The notes under the pieces: model-generated | The model's database searches: none | Seen by the model: the letters and a program-made list of their open reading frames with translations, nothing else | What the model was told of the DNA's origin: nothing | Translations under genes and position numbers: made by a program | Shown here: in pieces, positions 18,317-26,201 of the stretch | Position numbering within the stretch: position 1 is the first letter of the stretch | Layout: every line of letters starts with the position of its first letter | Assembly (NCBI GenBank): GCA_964400735.1 | Contig: CAYNVQ010000003.1 | Location: 310,001-374,000, forward strand | DNA from: CAYNVQ01 sp964400735 | GTDB lineage: Bacteria > Acidobacteriota > Aminicenantia > Aminicenantales > Aminicenantaceae | Direction of reading: 5' to 3' | Length of the DNA stretch: 64,000 nucleotides

Positions 18317-18570
18317 AGAAAAGGTGAAAATTCAATAACATGAATGGGACCATAACATGGGCTAGTTGAAAGGTGCTTTCAGGAGACCGGAAACAGGTTG
18401 CTTTCTTGCTGCTGGATATATGACAGATCATCGATTCCGGGGGACTCTCTTTGCCGCGACCGAAGGGCAAAGGGGATCGAATCTCCGTATCCGGAGATGT
18501 GGAAAAGGGACGGAAAGAGATTAATCTTCGAAGATGAAGAGTTCTCCACAAAAAGATGAGAAAAAGGCGA

Positions 18571-18611
18571 AAAAAATCACCTCTTTTATCATCGTTAATG
18601 GTTATTGACGG
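18571..18611 (+). repeat. 41-bp intergenic motif, copy B
   Basis: Matches copy C (30732) at about 30 of 41 positions without gaps: identical AAAAAATCACC, TATCATC and GG(T)(G/T)ATTGACGG blocks at identical spacing. The ends form an imperfect inverted repeat (AATCACC / GGTTATT). It lies about 160 bp upstream of the sigma-54 promoter, a usual distance for an activator binding site. Confidence 0.6.
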
Positions 18612-18773
18612 CTGAGAGGATAACTAACATATCTATAGTAAGGCTATATTGCCTAGACAAAAACAATAAGCAATAATTGTCCAATTTGTGACAAAAAGTG
18701 GTAACTGGATGGACAAAAGATATGTTTGGAGCGCTAATTTATTTTATTTCAATATCTTAGAAAATTCTCTTTT

Positions 18774-18789
18774 TGGCATAAAAGTTGCT
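18774..18789 (+). promoter_or_regulatory. Sigma-54 (RpoN) promoter of the minor-pilin/PilY1 operon
   Basis: TGGCAT-AAAAG-TTGCT matches the -24/-12 consensus TGGCAC-N5-TTGCW at every base but one tolerated C-to-T, with exact spacing between the GG and GC dinucleotides. Start would be near 18801, giving a leader of about 105 bases before the ATG at 18906. The window also encodes a matching activator (GAFTGA protein at 224-1615). Confidence 0.8.
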
Positions 18790-18905
18790 TATTTTGGTAC
18801 GTATATAGAAAAAAGTACTCTCTTGCGGATTGTTGAGGCCTTGAAAACAAGGCAGAGAATAAATAGAATCATCGTGCAAAGGAATAAAATGGAGAGGATA
18901 CGATA

Positions 18906-19484
18906 ATGAGACTCATAAAGTCGATAAACTTGACTGGACGGCCGGCTGATTCAGAATCGAAAGGGGCGAATTTCCGGCACAAAGGGTTCACATTCATCGA
19001 AGTGCTGGTGGTGGTGGGAGTATTGGCTATGATCCTCGCCGCTATCTATCCGAGCATAATGAACACCCTTGAACTTAGGCGGCTCGAGAACTCAGCTCGG
19101 GATATTCTGACCACCATGCAGAGAGCCAAATTTCAGGCCGTCAAAACTAAAATAAACCACCGTGTCGGATTTTTGAACAATGGCGGAATATGGTATTATT
19201 TCATAGAGAGAGAAGACACTCCCGGAACATGGAATCCCATGCCGGGCTTCGTCAGGAAAGAGATCCCTGAAAAGTTCGTCATCTCCGTCAATTTTCCGGA
19301 CTTGGTCGGGACTCCGGATAAAGGTGTCGAATTCTCTCCCTTGGGATTCGTCACTAATTTTGATTCCACTCAGAACAGCATCAGCCTTCAGAGTCAAAAA
19401 CTGCAAGGTTATGGACAGCCCGACCTACGGATCGTCTCCGCCTTTGCCGGGGGCTCGATCCATTATGAAAAGACAGGAAGTTAG
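18906..19484 (+). CDS. Prepilin-like protein, GspH/FimT type minor pilin
   Basis: A 192-residue minor pilin. A 27-residue charged leader ends in Gly27, then the type III signal FTFIEVL with Glu at mature position 5 (E32) and a hydrophobic helix. The globular part has the GspH layout ('SARDILTTMQRAKFQAVKTK' helix, then a beta domain). The leader is long compared with the usual 6-10 residues. It is the first gene after the sigma-54 promoter and probably part of the priming complex that initiates pilus assembly. Only a weak GGA-type ribosome site (GGAGAGGATA) precedes the ATG. Confidence 0.88.
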   Translation: MRLIKSINLTGRPADSESKGANFRHKGFTFIEVLVVVGVLAMILAAIYPSIMNTLELRRLENSARDILTTMQRAKFQAVKTKINHRVGFLNNGGIWYYFIEREDTPGTWNPMPGFVRKEIPEKFVISVNFPDLVGTPDKGVEFSPLGFVTNFDSTQNSISLQSQKLQGYGQPDLRIVSAFAGGSIHYEKTGS

Positions 19485-19486
19485 AA

Positions 19487-19957
19487 ATGGTTAACATCAA
19501 AAGAAAAGTAAATCATTCAAGCCGGATAAAATCAGGACAGCATAAGAATTCGGAAGGATTCTCCTTGATCGAGGTCCTGATCGGGCTTGCCATTGTGGCC
19601 ATCGGCCTGCTCGGCCTGGCCCAGCTTTTTACCTACAGCGTGATGACCAATGCCCGCGCGGAGAGGATGTCGAGCGCGACCTTTCTGGCCCAACAGCAGA
19701 TCGACTACCACCGAAACTTGACCCAAGACGAACTGGACACTCTTACTGCGGGGACTATCGATGAGCCTCTCGATATCAACTACGATGGAACCTACGACTA
19801 CCGCCGGATTACAGAAATCCAATCATCAGGACTTTTTTGGAACATCAGGGTATTGGTTTTTTCAGCAGAGGAGTTGAATGCGGATGTGAGTGTGCTTACC
19901 CAGGATCCCCAGGGGAACGGGGTGCGAGCGAACATGAGCACCATCATCAGCCGGTGA
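19487..19957 (+). CDS. PilV-like minor pilin
   Basis: A 156-residue prepilin. A 24-residue leader ends with Gly24, then FSLIEVLIGLAIVAIGLLGLAQ, the characteristic PilV/GspI-type N-terminus with Glu at +5 and 'GLLGLA'. The globular domain contains 'FLAQQQIDY' and an acidic loop ('DEPLDINYDGTYDYRRI'). It starts 2 bp after the previous stop. Together with its neighbours it should build the tip complex that displays the PilY1-like protein. Confidence 0.87.
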   Translation: MVNIKRKVNHSSRIKSGQHKNSEGFSLIEVLIGLAIVAIGLLGLAQLFTYSVMTNARAERMSSATFLAQQQIDYHRNLTQDELDTLTAGTIDEPLDINYDGTYDYRRITEIQSSGLFWNIRVLVFSAEELNADVSVLTQDPQGNGVRANMSTIISR

Positions 19958-19970
19958 TAGATTTTGCCTA

Positions 19971-21143
19971 ATGGAATTCGGCTTATCGATCCCAAAAAGA
20001 AATAAATCGAGAAAAAAAATGAGAGAAAAAATAAGGAAACATCGGAAAAAATCAGGAATGGGATCCTCTCTTCGGGGTTTCACCCTTGTGGAGCTTCTGG
20101 TAGGGAGCACGATCCTGCTTATCGTCATCCTGGCCACGTTATATCTTTACAGGAGCAGCAACCAGATCTCAGTCGACCAGCAGCAGTATGCCGAGCTGCA
20201 GCACGGCGTGCGCTCGGGCATGTATTTCATCTCGCGGGATAGCCGGATGGCCGGCCTGGGTTTGCCTATGGAGTTTTACGGTTTTGCGTTGGAGGGGACA
20301 GACAACGAAGCCCAGGGTGGCACTGTCGACCCCGACCGGCTGAAGGTCATGGGGAATTTCGAAGACCCTATAAATTTGCTGGTATCAAACTACCAGGGCT
20401 CCGCGGCCAACCTGACCGTCGAAGATTTCAGCTTCGAACAGTTCCAGTACCCCGATGAATTCTATGAGAATAAAGTGGTGCTCATCATTCCCAATCCCGA
20501 TTCGGGATGCATGAATGGAGAAGTGAGGACTATCACCCACGTCACCCACGATGCATCGGGCACAAATGAGCGGCTGAATTTTTCCCCGGGCCTGGCACCT
20601 GGTGTCAACCCTCCCGGCGGATTGTCGGGAACATGTCCCAGTTCCAATGACTACGATGGGGGGAGCGTAACCTTCATCAACGTGAATGAATACTGGCTGG
20701 ATGTCACCGGTAATTATCCCGGTCTGACGGCCGGAACCGACGGGTACATCGGAAACGGAGAGGCGAATGTCCTCTACCTGACCATGAACGGCATCCACTA
20801 CCCCCTGGCCAGGAATGTGGAGAACCTTCAATTCCAATACAACGGAGACCTGGACGACGACGGTTTCCTGGACGGATTCGTGGACTGGCAGCCGACCTGG
20901 ACCAATGACATGGTCACGGTCAGCCGCATCCGCCAGGTCAGGATGTGGGTCCTGGGCCAGACAGAGAACCCCTTCGTCAGTGTGGGAGCCAACCCCCCGG
21001 CTAATCTTCACCTCTATCAACGGCCTTCCATCGCCAACAGCCCGGGGAGCGGGGTGGACGATAAACACAAAAGGTTTCTGCTGGAAACCACGGCCAGCAT
21101 CAGAAATTTATCTCTGACTATTTACAATACAGGATCGAGATAA
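19971..21143 (+). CDS. PilW-like minor pilin
   Basis: A prepilin of up to 390 residues (374 if the in-frame ATG at 20019 is used). The processing site is 'LRG|FTLVELLVG' with Glu at +5, followed by a hydrophobic helix. The 'QQYAELQHGVRSGMYFISRDSRMAGLG' segment is typical of PilW. The large globular domain ends with 'ETTASIRNLSL', as PilW proteins do (conserved '...t.i.lRN'). The very basic leader (about 35 residues from 19971) is unusual. Third codon positions are visibly richer in G and C than in the core pilus genes. Confidence 0.87.
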   Translation: MEFGLSIPKRNKSRKKMREKIRKHRKKSGMGSSLRGFTLVELLVGSTILLIVILATLYLYRSSNQISVDQQQYAELQHGVRSGMYFISRDSRMAGLGLPMEFYGFALEGTDNEAQGGTVDPDRLKVMGNFEDPINLLVSNYQGSAANLTVEDFSFEQFQYPDEFYENKVVLIIPNPDSGCMNGEVRTITHVTHDASGTNERLNFSPGLAPGVNPPGGLSGTCPSSNDYDGGSVTFINVNEYWLDVTGNYPGLTAGTDGYIGNGEANVLYLTMNGIHYPLARNVENLQFQYNGDLDDDGFLDGFVDWQPTWTNDMVTVSRIRQVRMWVLGQTENPFVSVGANPPANLHLYQRPSIANSPGSGVDDKHKRFLLETTASIRNLSLTIYNTGSR

Positions 21144-21170
21144 ACAAGATTGAGAGAAAAAGGGAAGACC

Positions 21171-21767
21171 ATGAAAAAAATCATGATAAACAAAAAGACA
21201 GACGATTCCGATACCGAGAAAGGAGCTGGATTGATCGTGGTTATCCTCGTGATGGCCTTTCTCGTGAGTGTCGGGATCGCCCTGATTACCGTAACCGGAA
21301 CCGGATCACGTGTTGCAGGAAATATCCGGACCCAGCAGGAGGCGTTCAATGCTGCCGAAGCGGGATTCGATGCGGCCTGGATCGCGGTCGAGGATCAATT
21401 TCTGAATGGAGCCTGGACAAGTTTTGAAGGAAATACTCTTGTCGACCCTACGGGGATCGATATTCCCCTGGATGTCAATTATTTCCGGAGGTTGACCGAC
21501 CAGGAGGTGTTCGACCTGCTCGATGCGGACGGGGATGGAACCCCGGACTACGGGAATATCGTGTTCTTCAAACAGGAATACGTTCCCTTGAGCGGAGGGG
21601 GAACCGATCCGCGCTATACGTATACCGCCTTTTTGATCGACGATGAAGCCGGAGGAGGGACGCCCGATCCCTTTGATGTTCTCCTTGTCTGCATCGGGAC
21701 AGCCGGGACCGGATCGAGCATGACGACATCCCGGATCGAAGTCGAACTGGCGGTCCAGCAGTATTGA
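21171..21767 (+). CDS. PilX-like minor pilin
   Basis: About 198 residues. The N-terminal segment 'EKGAGLIVVILVMAFLVSVGIALI' followed by 'RIQQEAFNAAEAGFDAA'-like spacing (here NIRTQQEAFNAAEAGFDAAW) is the PilX_N signature, including the AAEAG motif. Like many PilX proteins the pilin-like helix lacks a clear Glu+5. I chose ATG 21171, preceded by GGGAAG, over TTG 21150. It sits between the PilW- and PilY1-like genes, the usual pilVWXY order. Confidence 0.85.
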   Translation: MKKIMINKKTDDSDTEKGAGLIVVILVMAFLVSVGIALITVTGTGSRVAGNIRTQQEAFNAAEAGFDAAWIAVEDQFLNGAWTSFEGNTLVDPTGIDIPLDVNYFRRLTDQEVFDLLDADGDGTPDYGNIVFFKQEYVPLSGGGTDPRYTYTAFLIDDEAGGGTPDPFDVLLVCIGTAGTGSSMTTSRIEVELAVQQY

Positions 21768-21811
21768 GCATCCATTGATGGATATAAAAATAGAGAAGGA
21801 AGAGGGGCAAT

Positions 21812-24800
21812 ATGAATAAAAAAACAAAAATCGCTTTGTGGGTTATGCCGTTAGCCGTGATCCTGGCTTTCGCCCTTTTACACATCGGGGCCCAAGCGCA
21901 GTGTACCCAATACACGGGATCGTTTACGGAAGATTTCGAGACGGAGAATTATAAGGATCACAGCCATTATTCTGTCCAGGGCTGGATCCCTGCACCGATC
22001 ACCTTGAATTATCTGGGAGCAAACTTTGATATAGTGGAGCCGGCAGGGATGGGAGCCAAAATTTATGTCTGCGATTCGGGTGACTTCGACGGGGATGGAA
22101 GACCGGACTTGATCGGCCTGGACATCACGAACGATCCGGACAACCGTCTGATCCTTATCCGGAATCACTATGAAGACCTGGATGCGGATGGCTACGATGA
22201 TGACGGCATCGTTTATATGATCGATCCGACCGAAGTCTACGAGCAGGGGATTCACCTGGATGTGGGACCTGCCTCCCTCTCGACGGGAGATTACAATAAC
22301 GACGGTCTGCTAGACTTTATTTTCTACAAGAACGATGTCGATGAATTCGGATACACGAATTTTCTGGCGGCTATGTACATCAACACCGGAACAGCGACCG
22401 ACCCGGATTTCATGACCCATGACATGTCTCCGAACCTGGATTTCACCAGCGCTTTCATGAGCGCGGGAATCTACTGCAACTGGGTAGGCGACCATCTGTG
22501 CTCGGTGGATATTGATAATGACTCGGATGTGGATATCCTTGTGATAAGTGAAGACAAAATATTTTTGGTCAGAAACCCGGGTGCGGCAAGCTTTGATATG
22601 AGCAACTTCACCATATCCGAGCTGAATTATGACCAGAAGACAGGTTTTACCGTAGGAGCTCCCACCCGGGGAGGTTCTTCCGTTGATGCGGCCGACTTCG
22701 ACAACGACGGAGATATGGATATCATCGGCGGTTCGGTCAATGATGTCGACTACCTGGTCTATTACGAGAACGATGGGACTGGATATTTCACCAGAGACAC
22801 GATTCCGATTCCCGTTCCCGAATGTACCGGAACCGTGGGCACGATTGTGGCGGATTTCAACAATGACGGTTGGACGGATATTTTTGCCGCCAATGACCGC
22901 TGGAATGCCGGCAACGAGGCCCATATGTACATGTGGAAAAATCTGGGATTGGAGCAGGTTGCTCCCGGAGTTTTTAAACCTTACCTGCAGTTTCGATGCC
23001 TGAATAATTGCCAGCCGATCCTTCCCGATCCGCATGATGTGGATATGAGCGCCTTGGTGGATTATGACCAGGATGGAGACATAGACGTCGTCCTCGCCGA
23101 TGCTAATCATTCGGGCGATTACTACCTGATCCGCAACGACCTGGCCGATGTGTATGCTTTGACCGGGGAAGCCCGTTCCACAGATGTATCAGGGGGGCTT
23201 GACCAGCTGCAATATGCTGTGACGCAAGTCAGGTTGGCCAGTATAAGACAAAGGGTTCTCGGAGGTTCGAGTCAAGGGCTGGCGGTTGAACTCTATGTCT
23301 CAAACAACGGGACGAATTGGGAGCTCTACACGACCTTTCTCGATGGAGATATCCGGAATCAATCCGGCCTTCCCTGGCACACGTTCAACCACTACGGTTC
23401 CCGGCTGTATTGGAAGGCCCTGCTTTCAGCCGAGGATGACAATATGGCGGAATACGAGAATGCCTCGTACGAAACGCCGGCCATCTACGAGTTGAGCCTG
23501 GAATTCATTTATGTGGACCGCAGAGAATATTCCCGCACTCCGGTGGCGGTAACGCATGTCGATGACAATGGCCAGAGGAAAGAATTCGTTATCGGCGGAA
23601 CCTTTTATTTTCCGGGATGGCAGGGCCACATAAGGGCCTATGATGTTACCGATATGGCCCCTGAAGCCGATACCAACTCGGTGCTCAGGACGGTGACGCG
23701 GTCGAGTTATACGGATGCATCTGGGCGAGAGATTGTCGCATCGGGAGTGACCATCGAGTGGGATGCCGGCGAGCTTTTGAATAACCGCTCTGCAGGAAGC
23801 CGGACGATCTATACCGCTATTCCTGGGGTCTCCGGACTCGGGCGAACGGAGTTTTCCACATCCAACGTGGCTGTTTTGGGACCGATCCTCCAGGACGTGA
23901 ACAACGACAACGCGGGTTTGATCGACTTTGTGAGAGGCGAAGGAAGGTACTGGAAATTGGGAGACATCAATCATTCGAGGCTGAAGGTAGTCGGACCTCC
24001 TGACGGTGATCCTGTGCTGAAAGGAGCCGGATACGATTCCTTCCTGACGGCGAATCAAAATAGAGTCAAAGTCGTATACGTTGGGGCCAATGCCGGTATG
24101 ATCCACTGCTTCAATGCGTTGACTGGGGAAGAATTGTGGGGATATATTCCTTATAACCTTCTTCCCAAACTGAGGAATATGTGGGCAGTCGATTCGACGA
24201 CCGGCGAGAGGTATTTTTCCAGGGATGTCTATGTGGACGGAAGCCCTGTCGTCGAGGATGTCTACATCGATTCCGACGGGTTCGGAGGCAGGGAGTGGAG
24301 GACCGTCCTTATTTGCGGCCAGGGTCCTGGTTATGGCAGCAGCATCGGGGGCGGATTGAATTATTATTTCGCCCTGGACGTCACGGATCCCTATGATCCC
24401 CAACCGCTATGGGATTTCACCGATGTCACCATGGGCGAGACCTGGTCCATGCCCACCATAGGGAAAGTGACGAAGGAAGGGGCTGAGGCGTTTGTAGCTT
24501 TCATGGGCTCGGGATATGATAACGACATCACCAACACTGTGGGGAATTATTTTTACGCTGTAGACATCGAAACAGGAACGGCCTTCTGGAGCTATGAAGC
24601 CCCGGATGTCGATACATCGGGAAGTTATTCCAACATACCCAATGCCATCCCTGGGTCTCCTTCCTCCATCGATCTGGACGAGAATGGATTTCTGGATAGC
24701 GTCTATTTCACCGATCTGGATGGACGAGTGTACCGTCTGAATGCAGATGCAGAATATCGGACCATCGGTAATAACAATACCTGGGACCGGGAAGTGGACG

Positions 24801-25426
24801 TCATCTTCGAGGACGCCAATAACTACCCGATCGTCACCAAGCCCGCTGTCTGGGTGAGCCCGACTTCCATGGTCGCTACTCCACAAATTTACTTCGGAAC
24901 AGGAGGAGACGACCGGGCTCCTTCTAATACCACTTATTCCTTCGTATCCCTTATCGATTCAAGCCGGCCTGAGGTGGAATGGTTCATGGGCGATCCAGTG
25001 GTGACCGGTCTCGACGCCTCCCTCGATATGGGTGACTTGGGAGTGGGAGAGAAGGTCTGGGCCGATCCTGAGGTGGCCAATTCCATCGTGTACTTCAGCA
25101 CCTTGACCGGGAGCATAGAGAGTGTGGATCCCTGTGCCAATCTGGCCGGCGTCGGAAAGCTTTACGGAAGATATGTCCAATCGATAGCGGGCAGTGCCAT
25201 CGGCAGTACAGCCTTCAGTTCTTCCACCGGAACCGTTCAAAATCTGGACCTTTCATCGAAGACGCGAGCTGCTGTTACGCTGGGAGATACGCAAAGAATA
25301 GGCTCGAGCAGAAAGAGGGAAGTCTACATCCAGGAATACGATTCCACCATCCAGAAACTTGAACAGCCGGTTTCTGCGGTTCTGTTCATCAGATCCTGGA
25401 GGGAAATCCTTAAAGTCATCCGGTAA
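21812..25426 (+). CDS. PilY1-like pilus tip protein with N-terminal FG-GAP repeats
   Basis: A 1204-residue secreted protein with a signal peptide ending near 'IGAQA'. Residues about 85-440 hold six FG-GAP/VCBS-type calcium-binding motifs (DFDGDGRPD, DYNNDGLLD, DIDNDSDVD, DFDNDGDMD, DFNNDGWTD, DYDQDGDID), suggesting a beta-propeller. From about 690 onward it matches the PilY1 C-terminal propeller ('YWKLGDINHSRLKVVGPP', 'VYVGANAGMIHCFNALTGEELW', 'DLDGRVYRLN'). Canonical PilY1 instead has a von Willebrand A domain in front. The protein probably caps the pilus and mediates calcium-dependent adhesion. Start ATG with AGGGGCAAT. It ends 1 bp from the convergent prepilin peptidase gene. Confidence 0.88.
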   Translation: MNKKTKIALWVMPLAVILAFALLHIGAQAQCTQYTGSFTEDFETENYKDHSHYSVQGWIPAPITLNYLGANFDIVEPAGMGAKIYVCDSGDFDGDGRPDLIGLDITNDPDNRLILIRNHYEDLDADGYDDDGIVYMIDPTEVYEQGIHLDVGPASLSTGDYNNDGLLDFIFYKNDVDEFGYTNFLAAMYINTGTATDPDFMTHDMSPNLDFTSAFMSAGIYCNWVGDHLCSVDIDNDSDVDILVISEDKIFLVRNPGAASFDMSNFTISELNYDQKTGFTVGAPTRGGSSVDAADFDNDGDMDIIGGSVNDVDYLVYYENDGTGYFTRDTIPIPVPECTGTVGTIVADFNNDGWTDIFAANDRWNAGNEAHMYMWKNLGLEQVAPGVFKPYLQFRCLNNCQPILPDPHDVDMSALVDYDQDGDIDVVLADANHSGDYYLIRNDLADVYALTGEARSTDVSGGLDQLQYAVTQVRLASIRQRVLGGSSQGLAVELYVSNNGTNWELYTTFLDGDIRNQSGLPWHTFNHYGSRLYWKALLSAEDDNMAEYENASYETPAIYELSLEFIYVDRREYSRTPVAVTHVDDNGQRKEFVIGGTFYFPGWQGHIRAYDVTDMAPEADTNSVLRTVTRSSYTDASGREIVASGVTIEWDAGELLNNRSAGSRTIYTAIPGVSGLGRTEFSTSNVAVLGPILQDVNNDNAGLIDFVRGEGRYWKLGDINHSRLKVVGPPDGDPVLKGAGYDSFLTANQNRVKVVYVGANAGMIHCFNALTGEELWGYIPYNLLPKLRNMWAVDSTTGERYFSRDVYVDGSPVVEDVYIDSDGFGGREWRTVLICGQGPGYGSSIGGGLNYYFALDVTDPYDPQPLWDFTDVTMGETWSMPTIGKVTKEGAEAFVAFMGSGYDNDITNTVGNYFYAVDIETGTAFWSYEAPDVDTSGSYSNIPNAIPGSPSSIDLDENGFLDSVYFTDLDGRVYRLNADAEYRTIGNNNTWDREVDVIFEDANNYPIVTKPAVWVSPTSMVATPQIYFGTGGDDRAPSNTTYSFVSLIDSSRPEVEWFMGDPVVTGLDASLDMGDLGVGEKVWADPEVANSIVYFSTLTGSIESVDPCANLAGVGKLYGRYVQSIAGSAIGSTAFSSSTGTVQNLDLSSKTRAAVTLGDTQRIGSSRKREVYIQEYDSTIQKLEQPVSAVLFIRSWREILKVIR

Positions 25427-25427
25427 A

Positions 25428-26201
25428 TCAAGGGGTTTTGAATAAAGCGAGATAGGCCTGGATGATTCGTTCTCCCCAGAGCAGGGAGAAAAAAGCGGCA
25501 GGAGCCAGGAATGTTCCGAAAGGCAGGGAATACTGGAGGTCCTTTTTTCTGATCGCGATGAGAAGAACTCCGACCACAGCCCCGACCAAGGAGGCCAGGA
25601 TAAGGGTGAAAAAGGTCAGCCGCCATCCCAGGTAAGCCCCGATAAAGAGCATCATCGTCACATCCCCCATGCCCAAACCTTCCTTCTTTCGAAGGAGATA
25701 ATAGGCTCCGTAGATAAAAAGCAAGAATCCGGCGCCTACGACGGCTCCTGTAAGGGCCTGCGTCAAGTTCAGGTCTGATCGAAAAGGCGAATAGACGAGA
25801 GCCAGAACCAGACCCGGGAGGGTGATCTCATCGGGCAGGATCTGGTGGTAGTAGTCGATGAATCCCAGCACGATCAAAGCGCTGGTAAACAGACAGGATG
25901 CGAAGAAGAAAAAACTGAAGGCATGCTGCTGGAAAATGAGCAAAAAACTCAGAGGAGTCATAATTTCGACCAAAAAATAGGAGAAAGGGATTCTGGCTCC
26001 GCATAAGCGGCATCTTCCGCGGAGAAGGATATAGGAAACAACGGGAATATTGTCATAGAATTTGATCTTCTTTTTGCAGTGAGGGCACGTGGATGGAGGT
26101 TTTGAAAGACTCATTCCAACGGGAAGCCGGTAAATGACCACATTGAGGAAACTTCCCCAAGCCAGGCCGAAAAGGATGATGAAGATCATCTTTTCCACCA
26201 T
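25428..26201 (-). CDS. pilD: Prepilin peptidase / N-methyltransferase
   Basis: A 257-residue polytopic enzyme that removes the leader of prepilins and methylates the new N-terminus. The N-terminal GSFLNVVIYRLP and the zinc tetracysteine (CPHC...CRLC, about residues 39-72) belong to the methylase part. The catalytic aspartates are in 'FIDYYHQILPDE' and 'GLGMGDVTMM', fitting the GxGD aspartyl protease family. It should process the four minor pilins encoded convergently. Its start overlaps the end of the TPR protein gene by 16 bp. Confidence 0.94.
   Translation of the reverse strand: MVEKMIFIILFGLAWGSFLNVVIYRLPVGMSLSKPPSTCPHCKKKIKFYDNIPVVSYILLRGRCRLCGARIPFSYFLVEIMTPLSFLLIFQQHAFSFFFFASCLFTSALIVLGFIDYYHQILPDEITLPGLVLALVYSPFRSDLNLTQALTGAVVGAGFLLFIYGAYYLLRKKEGLGMGDVTMMLFIGAYLGWRLTFFTLILASLVGAVVGVLLIAIRKKDLQYSLPFGTFLAPAAFFSLLWGERIIQAYLALFKTP

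Larger units (their letters stand above)
18317..18905. other. Long regulatory intergenic region before the minor-pilin operon
   Basis: 589 bp with no convincing gene. It contains an inverted repeat TTTGCC...GGCAAA at about 18460-18480, a perfect ATCTCCG-TATC-CGGAGAT hairpin at 18481-18498, copy B of the 41-bp motif at 18571-18611 and a sigma-54 promoter at 18774-18789. A 72-codon open frame at 18688-18906 crosses the promoter and has no ribosome binding site, so I do not call it a gene. Confidence 0.6.

Noticed and set aside
18449..18530. Possible c-di-GMP-I (GEMM) riboswitch before the pilin operon, because of 'GGGCAAA' and 'GGGACGGAAAG'
   Set aside because: The conserved receptor segments (GCAAACC, GACGCAAAGCC, GGGTAGC) are not present in order, and the element lies about 350 bp upstream of the sigma-54 start, outside the transcript.
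18688..18906. 72-codon open frame before the first minor pilin
   Set aside because: It runs across the sigma-54 promoter, has no ribosome binding site and no protein-like composition.
20385..21068. 227-codon minus-strand open frame antisense to pilW
   Set aside because: Shadow of the GC-rich third positions of pilW; no ribosome site and no recognisable sequence. The same holds for frames at 22310-23110 and 23426-24403.
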